Below, piece by piece: positions 54,801 to 63,955 of a stretch of DNA of 64,000 nt. The stretch lies in NCBI RefSeq assembly GCF_003240565.2, contig NZ_CP117255.1:1736001-1800000 (forward strand), written 5' to 3'. Positions within the stretch are counted from its first letter, which is position 1. Each line of letters starts with the position of its first letter. Below the pieces are notes generated by a model that was given only the letters and a program-made list of their open reading frames with translations, made no database searches and was not told the origin of the DNA. This DNA comes from Rhizobium tumorigenes. Lineage in GTDB: Bacteria > Pseudomonadota > Alphaproteobacteria > Rhizobiales > Rhizobiaceae. The translations under genes and the position numbers were made by a program.

Positions 54801-55847
54801 ATGCCAATCGCAAAAGGCTACGCCGCAACGGACGCGTCCAAACCCCTCACCCCTTTCACATTCGAACGGCGCGAGCCAAATGCCGACGACGTCGTCATCG
54901 ACATCAAGTTTGCCGGCATCTGCCACTCCGACATCCACACCGTTCGCAACGAGTGGAAGAACGCCGTATACCCGATCGTTCCCGGCCATGAGATTGCCGG
55001 CATCGTGTCCGCCGTCGGCGCCAACGTCACCAAGTTCAAGGTCGGCGACCATGTCGGCGTCGGCTGCTTCGTCGATAGCTGCGTCGGCTGCGCCAACCGC
55101 GATGTAGACAACGAGCAGTACATGCCCGGTCTCGTACAGACCTACAACAGCGTCGAAGCCGACGGCAAGACGCCGACCCAGGGCGGCTATTCGGACTCGA
55201 TCGTCGTCAAGGAAGGCTATGTCCTCTCGATCCCGGAAAATCTTCCGCTCGACCGCGCCGCTCCGCTGCTCTGCGCCGGCATCACGCTTTATTCGCCGCT
55301 GCACCACTGGAAGGCCGGTCCCGGCAAGAAGGTTGCCATCGTCGGCATGGGCGGTCTTGGCCACATGGGCGTGAAGATCGGCGCCGCCATGGGTGCCGAT
55401 ATCACGGTCCTGTCGCAGGGCCTTTCGAAGAAGGAAGACGGCCTGCGGCTCGGCGCCAAGGAATACTACGCCACGTCGGATGCCGAAACCTTCACCAAGC
55501 TGGCAGGCACTTTCGACCTGATCATCTGCACGGCCGGTGTCGCGATCGACTGGAACGCCTATCTCGGCCTGCTCAAGGTCAATGGCTCGATGGTCATCGT
55601 CGGCGCGCCTGAGCATGCGATCCCGGTTCATGCCTTCTCGCTGATCCCGGGCCGCAAGAGCCTTTCGGGCTCGATGATCGGCTCGATCAAGGAAACGCAG
55701 GAAATGCTCGACTTCTGCGGCAAGCACAACATCGTCTCGGAAATCGAGAAGATCAACATCCAGGACGTCAACGAAGCCTATGAGCGCGTTCTGAAGAGCG
55801 ACGTGCGCTACCGCTTCGTCATCGATATCGCTTCGCTCGCAGCGTAA
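54801..55847 (+). CDS. Zinc-type alcohol dehydrogenase (YahK-like), half of the structural zinc site lost
   Basis: 348 residues; ATG 54801 has AAGGAA six bases upstream. MDR fold: catalytic zinc ligands Cys41 (ICHSDIH), His63-Glu64 (PGHE) and Cys158 (PLLCAGIT), and the cofactor motif [13 protein letters not shown]. In place of the four structural-zinc cysteines (spacing C-x2-C-x2-C-x7-C), only Cys94 and Cys97 remain; the other two are Arg100 and Met108. The YahK group reduces aldehydes with NADPH. It is divergent from a YqhC-like AraC regulator and followed by a good terminator. Confidence 0.92.
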   Translation: MPIAKGYAATDASKPLTPFTFERREPNADDVVIDIKFAGICHSDIHTVRNEWKNAVYPIVPGHEIAGIVSAVGANVTKFKVGDHVGVGCFVDSCVGCANRDVDNEQYMPGLVQTYNSVEADGKTPTQGGYSDSIVVKEGYVLSIPENLPLDRAAPLLCAGITLYSPLHHWKAGPGKKVAIVGMGGLGHMGVKIGAAMGADITVLSQGLSKKEDGLRLGAKEYYATSDAETFTKLAGTFDLIICTAGVAIDWNAYLGLLKVNGSMVIVGAPEHAIPVHAFSLIPGRKSLSGSMIGSIKETQEMLDFCGKHNIVSEIEKINIQDVNEAYERVLKSDVRYRFVIDIASLAA

Positions 55848-55870
55848 GTCGAAATCGTCCGGAAGACACC

Positions 55871-55898
55871 AAGGGCGGCCCTCGCGGGTCGCCCTTTT
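55871..55898 (+). terminator. Rho-independent terminator of the alcohol dehydrogenase gene
   Basis: AAGGGCG and CGCCCTT form the stem around the inner GCCCTCGCGGGT, followed by TT. It starts 24 bases after the stop. Confidence 0.85.
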
Positions 55899-55906
55899 GC
55901 GTGACC

Positions 55907-57169
55907 TCAATCCTCGCGCGGCGTTTCTTTCTGCGTAATCAGCCGTGCGCTGTGTTGGCGGCTGAGATAGATCCAGAGCCAGCTCCAGGCGACGCTGAGC
56001 CGCGACCGCGTGCCGATGAGGAAATAGATATGGGCAAGCCCCCATATCCACCAGGCGAGACCGCCCTTCATTTTGATCCATCCGAAATCGATGATCGCCG
56101 CGCCCTTGCCGATGGTGGCAAGGTTACCCTGGTGGTGGTAGCGGAAAATATCCGGCACGGTCTTGCCGGAAAGCCGCGCCTCGATCACCCTGGCGACGAA
56201 TGCACCCTGCTGCTTGGCGGCCGGTGCAACGCCGGGCACCGGCGTCCCGTCTTCGCGAAGCACCGACGCCGTGTCGCCGATCACGAAGATTGCGTCGTCG
56301 CCCGGCACCGTCAGGTTCTTTTCGACAACGACCCGGCCTGCGCGGTCTGCCGGCACATCGAGCCAGGCCGCCGCGGGCGACGCCTGCACACCGGCTGCCC
56401 AGACGATCGTCCGGCACGGAATGAAGCTGTCGCCGACATTGACCCCATCGGCCGTGCAGGACGTCACGGCCTTGCCGGTGCGGATCTCGACGCCGCTGCT
56501 CTGGAGCTTCCTGTGGGCGTAGGTCGACAGGTCATCGACGAAGGCCGAGAGAATGCGCGGCCCGGCCTCGACGAGAACGACCTTGGTCTTCGTGGTGTCG
56601 ATGCGGCGGAACTCCTTCGGAAGGGTATCGTGCGCCAGTTCGGCAATGATGCCTGCAAGTTCGACGCCGGTCGGTCCGGCACCGACGATGACGAAGGTCA
56701 GCAGCGCTTCGCGGATCGCCGCATCTTCTTCCATCTCGGCGCGTTCGAAAGCCAAAAGCAGCCGGCGTCGGATGGTCGTCGCATCCTCGAGTGTCTTCAG
56801 GCCGGGTGCGACCGGCTCCCATTCGTCATGGCCGAAATAGGCGTGCGTGGCACCGGTCGCCAGCACCAGCGTATCGTAGCCGACGATGTCGCCGTTGGTA
56901 AGCGCCACGGTCTTTGCCTGCCTGTCGATGCCCTCGACTTCGGCAAGCAGCGTCGTGACATCGGGCCGCTCGCGATAAAGGCTGCGAATCGGCCAGGCGA
57001 TCTCGGAGGTCGACAGCAGTGTCGTTGCGACCTGATAGAGTAACGGCTGGAAGAGGTGGTGATTGCGCCGGTCGATCAGCGTGATGCGGACGGGCGCCCG
57101 CCGGAGGTCGTTGACGATCTGCAATCCCGCAAAACCGCCGCCGACCACGACGACATGATGTTCCTGCAT
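55907..57169 (-). CDS. Type II NADH dehydrogenase-like FAD oxidoreductase
   Basis: 420 residues from ATG 57169. Two dinucleotide-binding motifs: VVVGGGFAGLQIVNDL (FAD) and FVIVGAGPTGVELAG (NADH). FAD-contacting sequence FVIGDTASV and AKQQGAFVARVI follow, and the C-terminal 60 residues hold an amphipathic membrane-binding helix (GLAWWIWGLAHIYFLIGTRSRLSVAWSWLWIYL) typical of NDH-2 and its relatives. It passes electrons from NADH to quinone at the inner membrane without pumping protons. The gene stands alone and is divergent from the small membrane protein at 57405. Confidence 0.93.
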   Translation of the reverse strand: MQEHHVVVVGGGFAGLQIVNDLRRAPVRITLIDRRNHHLFQPLLYQVATTLLSTSEIAWPIRSLYRERPDVTTLLAEVEGIDRQAKTVALTNGDIVGYDTLVLATGATHAYFGHDEWEPVAPGLKTLEDATTIRRRLLLAFERAEMEEDAAIREALLTFVIVGAGPTGVELAGIIAELAHDTLPKEFRRIDTTKTKVVLVEAGPRILSAFVDDLSTYAHRKLQSSGVEIRTGKAVTSCTADGVNVGDSFIPCRTIVWAAGVQASPAAAWLDVPADRAGRVVVEKNLTVPGDDAIFVIGDTASVLREDGTPVPGVAPAAKQQGAFVARVIEARLSGKTVPDIFRYHHQGNLATIGKGAAIIDFGWIKMKGGLAWWIWGLAHIYFLIGTRSRLSVAWSWLWIYLSRQHSARLITQKETPRED

Positions 57170-57404
57170 GACGATCCTTTCCTGTGCTCCCCTCCCTCAC
57201 CTGAGCCTGTTCTCCGCGGACATCAACTACCATTTGCGCATGGCTCCGTTGCACATCTTCAAATCCGCCACGATCGGACAAAGCGGCTTTCTCTCAAGAT
57301 CAGCCAGCATAGGTCAATCCCTCACAGCAGTGTCGACAGCAACGCCCGCGTGCATTAAGCGTTAGGTAGCCGACGCCTGCAGTGGCGACTGGGGGAACAC
57401 AGTA

Positions 57405-57737
57405 TTGACCGTGTCGAAAAAAGATAATCCGGCTGCTGAGAAGACACTGGCCCAGCATATCCTGCCGACATCCGGCACAATGGTCGGTATCTGCACCACG
57501 CTGATCGGACTGGTGAAGGTTGTCGAGGGCCGCATCGGGCCAAGCCGGGTCGACGAGTACGCAGGCTGCGCCTCGCTTCTCTTCCTCGTCAGCGCCATCA
57601 CTTCCTATCTGTCCATCCGCTTTGCCAACCGGCTGAAGCTCAGCAGGACACTCGAAACCGTCGCCGACCAATGCTTCTTGTTCGGCCTGTTCGGCATCAC
57701 CCTCATCGGCTTGCTGTTCGCCTATGAGGCGATCTGA
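57405..57737 (+). CDS. Small inner-membrane protein of 110 residues, unknown
   Basis: Start TTG 57405 has GGGGGAA seven bases upstream; GTG 57411 is an alternative. Three hydrophobic segments (TSGTMVGICTTLIGLVKVV, AGCASLLFLVSAITSYLSI, CFLFGLFGITLIGLLFAY) predict an integral membrane protein. No family recognised. It lies 235 bases from the divergent NDH-2-like gene, and the gap contains only short frames. Confidence 0.7.
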   Translation: MTVSKKDNPAAEKTLAQHILPTSGTMVGICTTLIGLVKVVEGRIGPSRVDEYAGCASLLFLVSAITSYLSIRFANRLKLSRTLETVADQCFLFGLFGITLIGLLFAYEAI

Positions 57738-57769
57738 GCAAGCCGCCTATTGCGCGTGCCCAACGTGGA

Positions 57770-57960
57770 TTACCATTCGCTTTTGAGTTCCTCCATGGAA
57801 GCCGCTACGTCGAACAGTTCGACCCAGCGGACGATGGTCTTGTAGATCACGTCGTAATGCTCGACGCTCGGCAGCACGATCTTGAGGATATAGTCGTGGT
57901 TGCCCGGTTTCGACAGCACGACGATCCACGTACAAGCAGCTGTACATTTCGCCTTGGCGC
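57770..57960 (-). pseudogene. Remnant of an Lrp/AsnC family regulator (ligand-binding half)
   Basis: The minus-strand frame ends at TAA 57770 and contains [32 protein letters not shown], like the RAM (ligand-binding) domain of Lrp/AsnC proteins (VVTGDYDYLLKV, then a PDLDAYE-like turn). No helix-turn-helix is present upstream; the sequence becomes unlike the family before reaching 58000 and the next gene begins at 58025. It is therefore a truncated copy. A short stand-alone RAM-domain protein is possible but there is no good start codon with a ribosome site. Confidence 0.5.
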
Positions 57961-58024
57961 CGCTGGCCAATGTCGACGCCGAAGCTGCCTGAAACACCCG
58001 GAAACGCAGGATCCGGCGCTCGCC

Positions 58025-58444
58025 TCAGGCGCCTGCGTCGTCGAACCTGCGCCGCGCCGCCCGGACGTTGTCGTGGTTGGCCTCCGCCCAGTTCAGCAAG
58101 TGCGACAGAGGCTCGTAGAGCGAGCGCCCGAGCTCGGTAATACGGTATTCGACACTCGGCGGCTTTGTCGGAAAGACCTCGCGTTCAACATAACCGTCGC
58201 GCTGCAGGTCGCGCAGCGTCTGGGTGAGCATTCGTTGCGAGATATCGGGGACGGCGCGCTTTAGTTCGCCAAAGCGATAGGGACGCTGCGACAGCGCGTC
58301 GACGAGCAGCGTCGACCACTTTCCATGGATTTGCTGCATCACGTCCCGGATAGGGCAATTGCTCGGATCGAGTTTGGCGACGTCGAACACCCGGCCAGTC
58401 CCGGCCATGTCCTTGTTGCGCAGATTGACGACGGTGCCGCTCAT
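58025..58444 (-). CDS. HxlR/DUF24 family transcriptional regulator
   Basis: 139 residues from ATG 58444, with AAAGGGAA upstream. Winged helix of the HxlR type: [80 protein letters not shown]. Cys30 sits just before the first helix, where redox-sensing DUF24 proteins (YodB, QorR) keep their reactive cysteine. It is divergent from the QorB-like gene at 58584, as QorR-type regulators are from their targets. Confidence 0.92.
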   Translation of the reverse strand: MSGTVVNLRNKDMAGTGRVFDVAKLDPSNCPIRDVMQQIHGKWSTLLVDALSQRPYRFGELKRAVPDISQRMLTQTLRDLQRDGYVEREVFPTKPPSVEYRITELGRSLYEPLSHLLNWAEANHDNVRAARRRFDDAGA

Positions 58445-58583
58445 GGCAGTTCCCTTTTGGTAACCTACGGCAGAAAAACTGCCTCCTTTACAGAACTCTC
58501 TCAATTCCTATTGTAGCGCAAGTCTCTTTTTGAGACCGCAATGCCGGTCGTGGAACCGGTTGCCAGGAACAGAGGAAAATCCC

Positions 58584-59465
58584 ATGACCCTTCTCGTCAC
58601 CGGCGCTGCCGGCAAGCTCGGCCAGAGCGTCGTCCATCACCTCGTCGAAACTTACAAGGTCGCCCCCGGCGATATCGTCGCAGCGACCCGCAGCCCGGAA
58701 AAGCTCGCCACACTGGCAGCCAAGGGCGTCGTCACCCGCAAGGCGGATTTCGACGATGCGGCAGGCCTCGTCTCGGCCTTTGCGGGGATCGACCGCCTGC
58801 TGATCATCAGCACGGATTCGCTCGATACTCCCGGCAAGCGCCTGGCTCAGCACAAGGCTGCCATCGAGGCTGGCAAGGCTGCCGGCGTCAAGCACATCCT
58901 CTACACCTCGATGCCAAACCCTGACAAATCGCTGGTGACCTTCGCCCCCGATCATCTCGGCACCGAAAATGCCATCAAGGCCAGCGGTATCGGCTACACC
59001 ATTCTGCGCGACGCCTGGTACCTGGATAATTTCATGATGTCCCTACCGCACAATCTGCAGGGCGGAAAGTGGTACACCGCGACATCAGGCGGCAAGGCGC
59101 CCTACATTTCCCGCGAAGACTGCGCGCTGGCCATTGCCGCAGCCCTTGCTTCCAGCGATACGGAAAGCAAGACTTACACGCTGACGGGCTCTACCTCCTA
59201 TTCGATCAAGGATGTGGCCTCGACTGTCTCTGCCATCACCGGTCGCCCGCTAGAGGTCATTGACGTCACCGACGAACAACTTGCCGCCGGTATGGCCGGC
59301 GCCGGCCTGCCGCCGTTCCTGGTCGACATGCTGGTGTCTGCCGACGCAAACATACGCGCCGGAAACTTCGACAGCCTGACCGCCGATTTCACGACACTGA
59401 CCGGCAAGGTTCCGCAGACGCTGAGAAGTTTCTTTGAAGAACGAAAGGCCGAATTGGCAGCGTAA
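58584..59465 (+). CDS. NAD(P)-binding oxidoreductase of the NmrA/QorB type
   Basis: 293 residues; ATG 58584 has AGAGGAAA six bases upstream. Atypical SDR: VTGAAGKLGQSVVHHLVE is the cofactor loop, then SPEKLATLAAKGVVTRKADFDD and the NmrA-like LRDAWYLDNFM. QorB of E. coli reduces quinones with NADPH. No Tyr-x3-Lys of classical SDRs is seen. The gene is divergent from the HxlR regulator (140-base gap holding GTCTC-N5-GAGAC at 58522-58536), forming a probable quinone-response pair. Confidence 0.88.
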   Translation: MTLLVTGAAGKLGQSVVHHLVETYKVAPGDIVAATRSPEKLATLAAKGVVTRKADFDDAAGLVSAFAGIDRLLIISTDSLDTPGKRLAQHKAAIEAGKAAGVKHILYTSMPNPDKSLVTFAPDHLGTENAIKASGIGYTILRDAWYLDNFMMSLPHNLQGGKWYTATSGGKAPYISREDCALAIAAALASSDTESKTYTLTGSTSYSIKDVASTVSAITGRPLEVIDVTDEQLAAGMAGAGLPPFLVDMLVSADANIRAGNFDSLTADFTTLTGKVPQTLRSFFEERKAELAA

Positions 59466-59480
59466 GCCCAAAGTCGCGAA

Positions 59481-59510
59481 CCCAATCTCCCCCATTCGGG
59501 GGAGATTGGG
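59481..59510. repeat. Perfect 13-base inverted repeat between convergent genes
   Basis: CCCAATCTCCCCC (59481-59493), loop ATTC, GGGGGAGATTGGG (59498-59510). It lies between the QorB-like gene and pdxJ, which converge. No T-run follows, but the stem is strong enough to act as a bidirectional terminator or as one copy of a genome-wide palindromic repeat. The arm words CTCCCCC and GGGGGAG are of a kind often seen between rhizobial genes. Confidence 0.65.
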
Positions 59511-59520
59511 GGACAGTGGC

Positions 59521-60273
59521 CTAAACTATCTGCCCGCACGCCCGGCGAAACCGGCGAACGGTCTCCGCCATGCCGAACTCCAGCGCATCGGCGGTGAGTG
59601 CATGACCGATCGATGCTTCTGCAAGCTGCGGGATACGCCTGATCAGGTCCGGCAGGTTGGCGACCGTCAGATCGTGACCGGCATTGACGCCCATCCCCAG
59701 CGCGATGGCTGCATCGGCCGTCTTGCCGAGACCAGCAAGTACGGCAGCCGCCCGCTCCGGCGAATTATGACATCCACCGTATGGACCGGTGTAAAGCTCG
59801 ATCCGGTCGGCACCGACAGCCTTGGCAATCGCCACGGCCTCGGGATCGCCATCGCCATCGGCAAACAGCGAGACGCGGCAGCCCAGTTTCTTATAGGGCG
59901 CGATCACATCGGCCAGAAACGCCTGGTGCTTGCGGAAATCCCAGCCATGGTCCGACGTCGCCTGCGACGGATGATCCGGCACCAGCGTCACCTGCTCCGG
60001 CTCGACACCGGCACAGAGATCGAAGAATTCCGGCGTCGGATAGCCCTCGATATTGAATTCTGCCTCAGGGAACTCGTCGTCGATCAGCGCGCGAATGACT
60101 GGGAGGTCCGAAAATCGCACATGTCGCTGATCCGGACGCGGATGCACCGTCAATCCGCTGGCGCCAGCCTGGAGCGCGATGCGCCCGAGCGCCTCGAGGC
60201 TCGGCCAGGGAAGGTCCCGGCGGTTGCGAAGCATGGCGATGGCATTGACATTCACGGAGAGCTTGGTGGGCAT
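59521..60273 (-). CDS. pdxJ: Pyridoxine 5'-phosphate synthase
   Basis: 250 residues from ATG 60273. PdxJ signature sequences: [74 protein letters not shown] and [10 protein letters not shown]. The TIM-barrel enzyme condenses 1-deoxyxylulose phosphate with 3-amino-2-oxopropyl phosphate to pyridoxine phosphate in vitamin B6 synthesis. The upstream ATG at 60297 is in frame but not needed. Confidence 0.97.
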   Translation of the reverse strand: MPTKLSVNVNAIAMLRNRRDLPWPSLEALGRIALQAGASGLTVHPRPDQRHVRFSDLPVIRALIDDEFPEAEFNIEGYPTPEFFDLCAGVEPEQVTLVPDHPSQATSDHGWDFRKHQAFLADVIAPYKKLGCRVSLFADGDGDPEAVAIAKAVGADRIELYTGPYGGCHNSPERAAAVLAGLGKTADAAIALGMGVNAGHDLTVANLPDLIRRIPQLAEASIGHALTADALEFGMAETVRRFRRACGQIV

Positions 60274-60387
60274 CGTTGATATCCAGTTCACGAGCAACGT
60301 GCCTGCGCTTTTAATCCGATCGCACCGTCAACGCCAATGACATTCGCATGTGCAAGCCATGCAAAAGATTGATGCAACCCGCAGGCC

Positions 60388-61515
60388 TCAGCGAACGATG
60401 GTCAACGTCTCAGCGGCACGGGTGATCGCCGTGTAGAGCCAGCGTTCGCGCGTGTCGCGAAAGGCCCAGCTCTCGTCGAACAGCACGACCTTGTTCCACT
60501 GCGAGCCCTGTGCCTTGTGCACCGTCAAGGCATAACCGAAGTCGAACTCATCGTAGCGTTTGCGGGTGGTCCACGGGATTTCACCCTGAACATCCTCGAA
60601 GGCCGTCTTCAGCACCTTGATCTTGGCCGCACCGCGATCCATGTCGTCGTCTTCAGGACGGATCAGAAGGTTGATGCCGGGCTTGGTGGTCTCCTTGGAC
60701 GAGGTCATGACCTGCCAGAGCGAGCCGTTCAGCAGGCCCTTAGCCGGATCGTTACGCAGGCAGACGAGCTTGTCGCCAGACTGCGGATATTCTGTATTGA
60801 AGCCCTTCAGCTCGCGAAGGCGCTGGTTATAGCGCTTGCGTGTCTTGTTGGTGCCGACGAGCACCTGATCGGCCTCGAGCACTAGCGGCTGCGTAACCTC
60901 GCCCTTGGAAATGACCTGCACGGTACCGTAGTCGCCGTGCATGATCTCCTTGCCTTCGCGCACCTGCATGGCGAGCTGGATGATCGGATTGTCGCGAGCC
61001 TGGCGGTGGATATCGGTCAGCAAGTAGTCCGGCTCTTCATTGGTGAAAAACCCGCCCCCGGTGATCGGCGGAAGCTGGCCGGGATCGCCGAGCACAAGGA
61101 TCGGCGTACCGAAACTCATCAGATCCTTGCCGAGCGCCTCGTCGACCATCGAGCACTCGTCAACGACGATCAGCGCAGCCTTCGACACCGGGCTCTGCCG
61201 GTTGACGGTAAACATCGGCGTCATCGAGCTTTTGCCGGTTTCCTCATCCTCGACGGACTCCTCGCCGCGCGGACGATAGATCAGCGAATGGATGGTCCGG
61301 GCATTGGTGGCGCCACGCGAGCGCAGCACCTGGGCCGCCTTGCCGGTGAAGGCGGCAAACAGCACCTCCCCATCGACATTCTCGGCGAAATGGCGGGCAA
61401 GCGTCGTCTTGCCGGTTCCGGCATAGCCGAACAGGCGAAAAAGCGGCGACCGCCCGTCCTTCAGCCATTTGGAAACGGCCTTAAGCGCTTCATCTTGTTG
61501 TGGCGCAAATTGCAT
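60388..61515 (-). CDS. ATP-dependent DNA helicase of the RecD/Dda-like type
   Basis: 375 residues from ATG 61515; the upstream in-frame tail back to 61629 is not helicase-like. SF1B motifs: Walker A GYAGTGKTT, Ia FTGKAAQVL, II VVDECSMVDE, III LGDPGQLPP, IV VGTNKTRKRYN, and the UvrD_C_2-like end (YALTVHKAQGSQWNKVVLF, LYTAITRAAETLTIV). The short length lacks the N-terminal RecD2 domains, placing it with Dda-like and stand-alone helicases of alphaproteobacteria. Role: 5'-3' unwinding in repair or replication restart, inferred. Upstream of pdxJ on the same strand. Confidence 0.92.
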   Translation of the reverse strand: MQFAPQQDEALKAVSKWLKDGRSPLFRLFGYAGTGKTTLARHFAENVDGEVLFAAFTGKAAQVLRSRGATNARTIHSLIYRPRGEESVEDEETGKSSMTPMFTVNRQSPVSKAALIVVDECSMVDEALGKDLMSFGTPILVLGDPGQLPPITGGGFFTNEEPDYLLTDIHRQARDNPIIQLAMQVREGKEIMHGDYGTVQVISKGEVTQPLVLEADQVLVGTNKTRKRYNQRLRELKGFNTEYPQSGDKLVCLRNDPAKGLLNGSLWQVMTSSKETTKPGINLLIRPEDDDMDRGAAKIKVLKTAFEDVQGEIPWTTRKRYDEFDFGYALTVHKAQGSQWNKVVLFDESWAFRDTRERWLYTAITRAAETLTIVR

Positions 61516-61636
61516 CGCCGGACTTGGCAGGATTCGCCCTTTGGAGGCAACCGGAAAAATCTGCGGATACCGGGAATAAGAGGCAGAGCTACCCTCTCCC
61601 ACCCCCGCAACGCACGTGAGCCTCCGCAACGCTGCC

Positions 61637-62230
61637 TTACTTCAGCATCGGCCAGAGACTGAGCACAAGCAGAACCGCCATTGTAATATTGAAGCACTTC
61701 AGCCGCACCGGCACCGCCAGCCACTCGCGCAGCGCCGATCCGAAGCCGGCCCAGGTGGAGACCGTCGGGATGTTGACGGCCGCGAAGACCAGTCCGACGA
61801 TCGTCACGCTGACAAAATATCGGTCCGCATCGGTATAGGCAGCCATCGCGGTGACGGCCATAACCCAAGCCTTCGGATTGATCCACTGGAAGGCAGCGGC
61901 GGCTAAAAACGACATCGGCCGGGCGCCGCCTTCCCTTTCACCGAGGCTGCGCGACGAGCCTATCTTCCAGGCAATCCACAGCAGATAGGCTCCACCTGCA
62001 AATTTCAGGACGGTGTATACCACCGGGACCGTATGCAAGATGGCGCCAAGCCCAAGACCGACGCTCAAAAGCAGCGACAGAAAGCCGACACCTATCCCGA
62101 ACATGTGCGGGATCGTGCGCCGAAAGCCGAAATTTACCCCGGATGCGAACAGCATCATGTTGTTCGGCCCCGGCGTGATCGACGTGGTGAAGGCAAACAG
62201 CAGCAAGGCCAGCAACGTATCAGGCGCCAT
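61637..62230 (-). CDS. LysE/RhtB family amino-acid exporter
   Basis: 197 residues from ATG 62230, with GGGAG eight bases upstream; longer upstream reading is a shadow of the gene on the other strand. Six membrane helices in the RhtB pattern: LLALLLFAFTTSITPGPNNMMLFASGVNFG is the family's hallmark start, then LLSVGLGLGAILHT, AYLLWIAWKI and FQWINPKAWVMAV. It exports amino acids or derivatives from the cytoplasm; the substrate is unknown. A 280-base gap separates it from the divergent aldo/keto reductase. Confidence 0.93.
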   Translation of the reverse strand: MAPDTLLALLLFAFTTSITPGPNNMMLFASGVNFGFRRTIPHMFGIGVGFLSLLLSVGLGLGAILHTVPVVYTVLKFAGGAYLLWIAWKIGSSRSLGEREGGARPMSFLAAAAFQWINPKAWVMAVTAMAAYTDADRYFVSVTIVGLVFAAVNIPTVSTWAGFGSALREWLAVPVRLKCFNITMAVLLVLSLWPMLK

Positions 62231-62509
62231 TATAGTCTCCCGGGGATGTCGCGTTTCATCGCCCTGTGCAGGACAAGGAACATCCGTCCTCTGCGACGCG
62301 TGCATCCGATATGCACGCAATCCTCGTGAGGTACGAGATGACAAATGTGACGGTGACAAAATAGCATCGGCAGCGCGTCCGTGGCTGACACCGACGACCG
62401 GGGTCACGACAGTTTTACCTTTAAAACTACGGTGCGGAGCATACATCACTGGGAGACAAGAAGCGTACTCTGTGAACCTCTTCCACGAACGATACGAAAG
62501 GCGACAGCC

Positions 62510-63355
62510 ATGAGCGATGCCATCCCGTCGATTAGCTTTCCCTCCGGCATCAGCGTTCCAGCCCTTGGCCAGGGCACTTGGAACATGGGCGACGATGCCT
62601 CCGGGGCGAAGACGGAGGTAGAAAGCCTGCAGGTCGGCATCGACCTCGGCATGACGATGATCGACACTGCCGAGATGTATGGCGAAGGCGCCTCGGAACG
62701 GCTTGTCGGCAAGGCAATCGAAGGTCGTCGCGACGAAGTTTTCCTTGTCAGCAAGGTCTATCCGCACAATGCCAGCAGCGAGGGCACGATCAAAGCTTGC
62801 GAGCGCAGCCTGCAACGATTGGGAACCGACCGGCTCGACCTCTACCTGCTGCACTGGCGCGGCAGCTACCCGCTGGCAGATACCGTCGACGCCTTCGAGC
62901 GACTGAAAGCTGCCGGCAAGATCCGCGCCTGGGGCGTCTCGAATTTCGATGTCAGTGACATGGAGGAACTGTTGCGGGTGCCGTCGGGCCGAAACGTCGC
63001 CACAAACCAGGTGCTCTACAATCTCGGCCGGCGTGGAATAGAATTCGACCTGCTGCCATGGTGCCACGACCGAAGTATTCCGGTAATCGCCTATTCGCCT
63101 ATCGAGCAAGGCCGGCTGACGCGCCACCCGACGCTCGTCCAGCTTGCCAAGGCCTATCAGGCTACGCCTGCCCAGGTCGCACTTGCCATCGTGCTCAGGC
63201 GCGACGGCGTTTTCGCGATTCCGAAGACGTCCCAGCCGGCGCGCACCAGAGAAAACCGGCAGGCGGTGTCGCTCGACATTTCGAACGAGGACTGGGCAGT
63301 CCTAGACGCCGCCTTTCCGCCTCCGCAGAGGAAAACACCGCTGGAGATGCTCTGA
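62510..63355 (+). CDS. Aldo/keto reductase
   Basis: 281 residues; ATG 62510 with AAAGG upstream. AKR TIM barrel: [18 protein letters not shown] holds the catalytic Asp and Tyr, FLVSKVYP the Lys and DLYLLHWRG the His; the cofactor end is seen in [11 protein letters not shown] and [15 protein letters not shown]. It reduces aldehydes or ketones with NADPH. Divergent from the exporter, convergent with ilvN; its stop lies inside the ilvN terminator stem. Confidence 0.94.
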   Translation: MSDAIPSISFPSGISVPALGQGTWNMGDDASGAKTEVESLQVGIDLGMTMIDTAEMYGEGASERLVGKAIEGRRDEVFLVSKVYPHNASSEGTIKACERSLQRLGTDRLDLYLLHWRGSYPLADTVDAFERLKAAGKIRAWGVSNFDVSDMEELLRVPSGRNVATNQVLYNLGRRGIEFDLLPWCHDRSIPVIAYSPIEQGRLTRHPTLVQLAKAYQATPAQVALAIVLRRDGVFAIPKTSQPARTRENRQAVSLDISNEDWAVLDAAFPPPQRKTPLEML

Positions 63356-63365
63356 TCTCCAGCGG
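63338..63365 (-). terminator. Terminator of ilvN overlapping the end of the aldo/keto reductase gene
   Basis: CCGCTGGAGAT (63338-63348), loop GCTCTG, ATCTCCAGCGG (63355-63365), an 11-base perfect stem. On the minus strand it is followed by TGTTTTCC. It is 18 bases past the ilvN stop and contains the TGA of the aldo/keto reductase gene. Confidence 0.7.
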
Positions 63366-63382
63366 CACTGCGTAAACGCAGC

Positions 63383-63955
63383 TTACATGCCTTGCGGGCC
63401 GCGGTTCATTGCCGCGATCCCGGTGCGGCACACTTCGACCAGGCCGAGAGGCCGCATGATGGCGACGAACTGGTCGATCTTCGACGACTTGCCGGTGATT
63501 TCCAGAATGAAATGTTCAACGGTGGCATCCACCACCTTGGCGTGGAAAGCGTCGGCCAGCCGCAGCGTCTCGGCCCGCGTCTCGCCGGTACCGGTGATCT
63601 TGATCAGGGCCACTTCGCGCTCGATCGGCCGCTCCTGGCCGAGTTCGCGGGCCCGTACCGTCAGGTCGACAACTCGGTGAACGGGGATGATACGCTCCAG
63701 CTGCGCCTTGATCTGCTCAAGCACCTGCGGCGTCCCGCGGGTCACGATGGTGATGCGTGACAGATGCGCCTGATGTTCGGTTTCCGACACGGTCAGGCTC
63801 TCGATGTTATAGCCGCGACCGGAAAAAAGGCCGATGACGCGCGCAAGCGTGCCCGGCTCGTTATCGACCAGAACCGAAAGCGTGTGGTTCTCGGCCGTCG
63901 CAGTTTCCGGCGAAATGAAATAGGCGGAGCCGGTCGGTTGAAGGTGTGCATTCAT
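63383..63955 (-). CDS. ilvN: Acetolactate synthase small (regulatory) subunit
   Basis: 190 residues, ATG 63955. ACT domain at the N-terminus (LSVLVDNEPGTLARVIGLFSGRGYNIESLTVSETE, the valine-binding region) and the ALS_ss C-terminal domain (EREVALIKI, ILEITGKSSKIDQFVAIMRPLGLVEVCRTGIAAM). It confers feedback inhibition by valine on the catalytic subunit; the ilvB gene should lie just beyond the right edge of the window on the same strand. Length fits the family (about 160-190). Confidence 0.97.
   Translation of the reverse strand: MNAHLQPTGSAYFISPETATAENHTLSVLVDNEPGTLARVIGLFSGRGYNIESLTVSETEHQAHLSRITIVTRGTPQVLEQIKAQLERIIPVHRVVDLTVRARELGQERPIEREVALIKITGTGETRAETLRLADAFHAKVVDATVEHFILEITGKSSKIDQFVAIMRPLGLVEVCRTGIAAMNRGPQGM

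Noticed and set aside
62231..63127. Upstream extension of the LysE exporter frame
   Set aside because: It is the antisense of the aldo/keto reductase gene; the family start MAPDTLLALL lies at 62230 with a good ribosome site.
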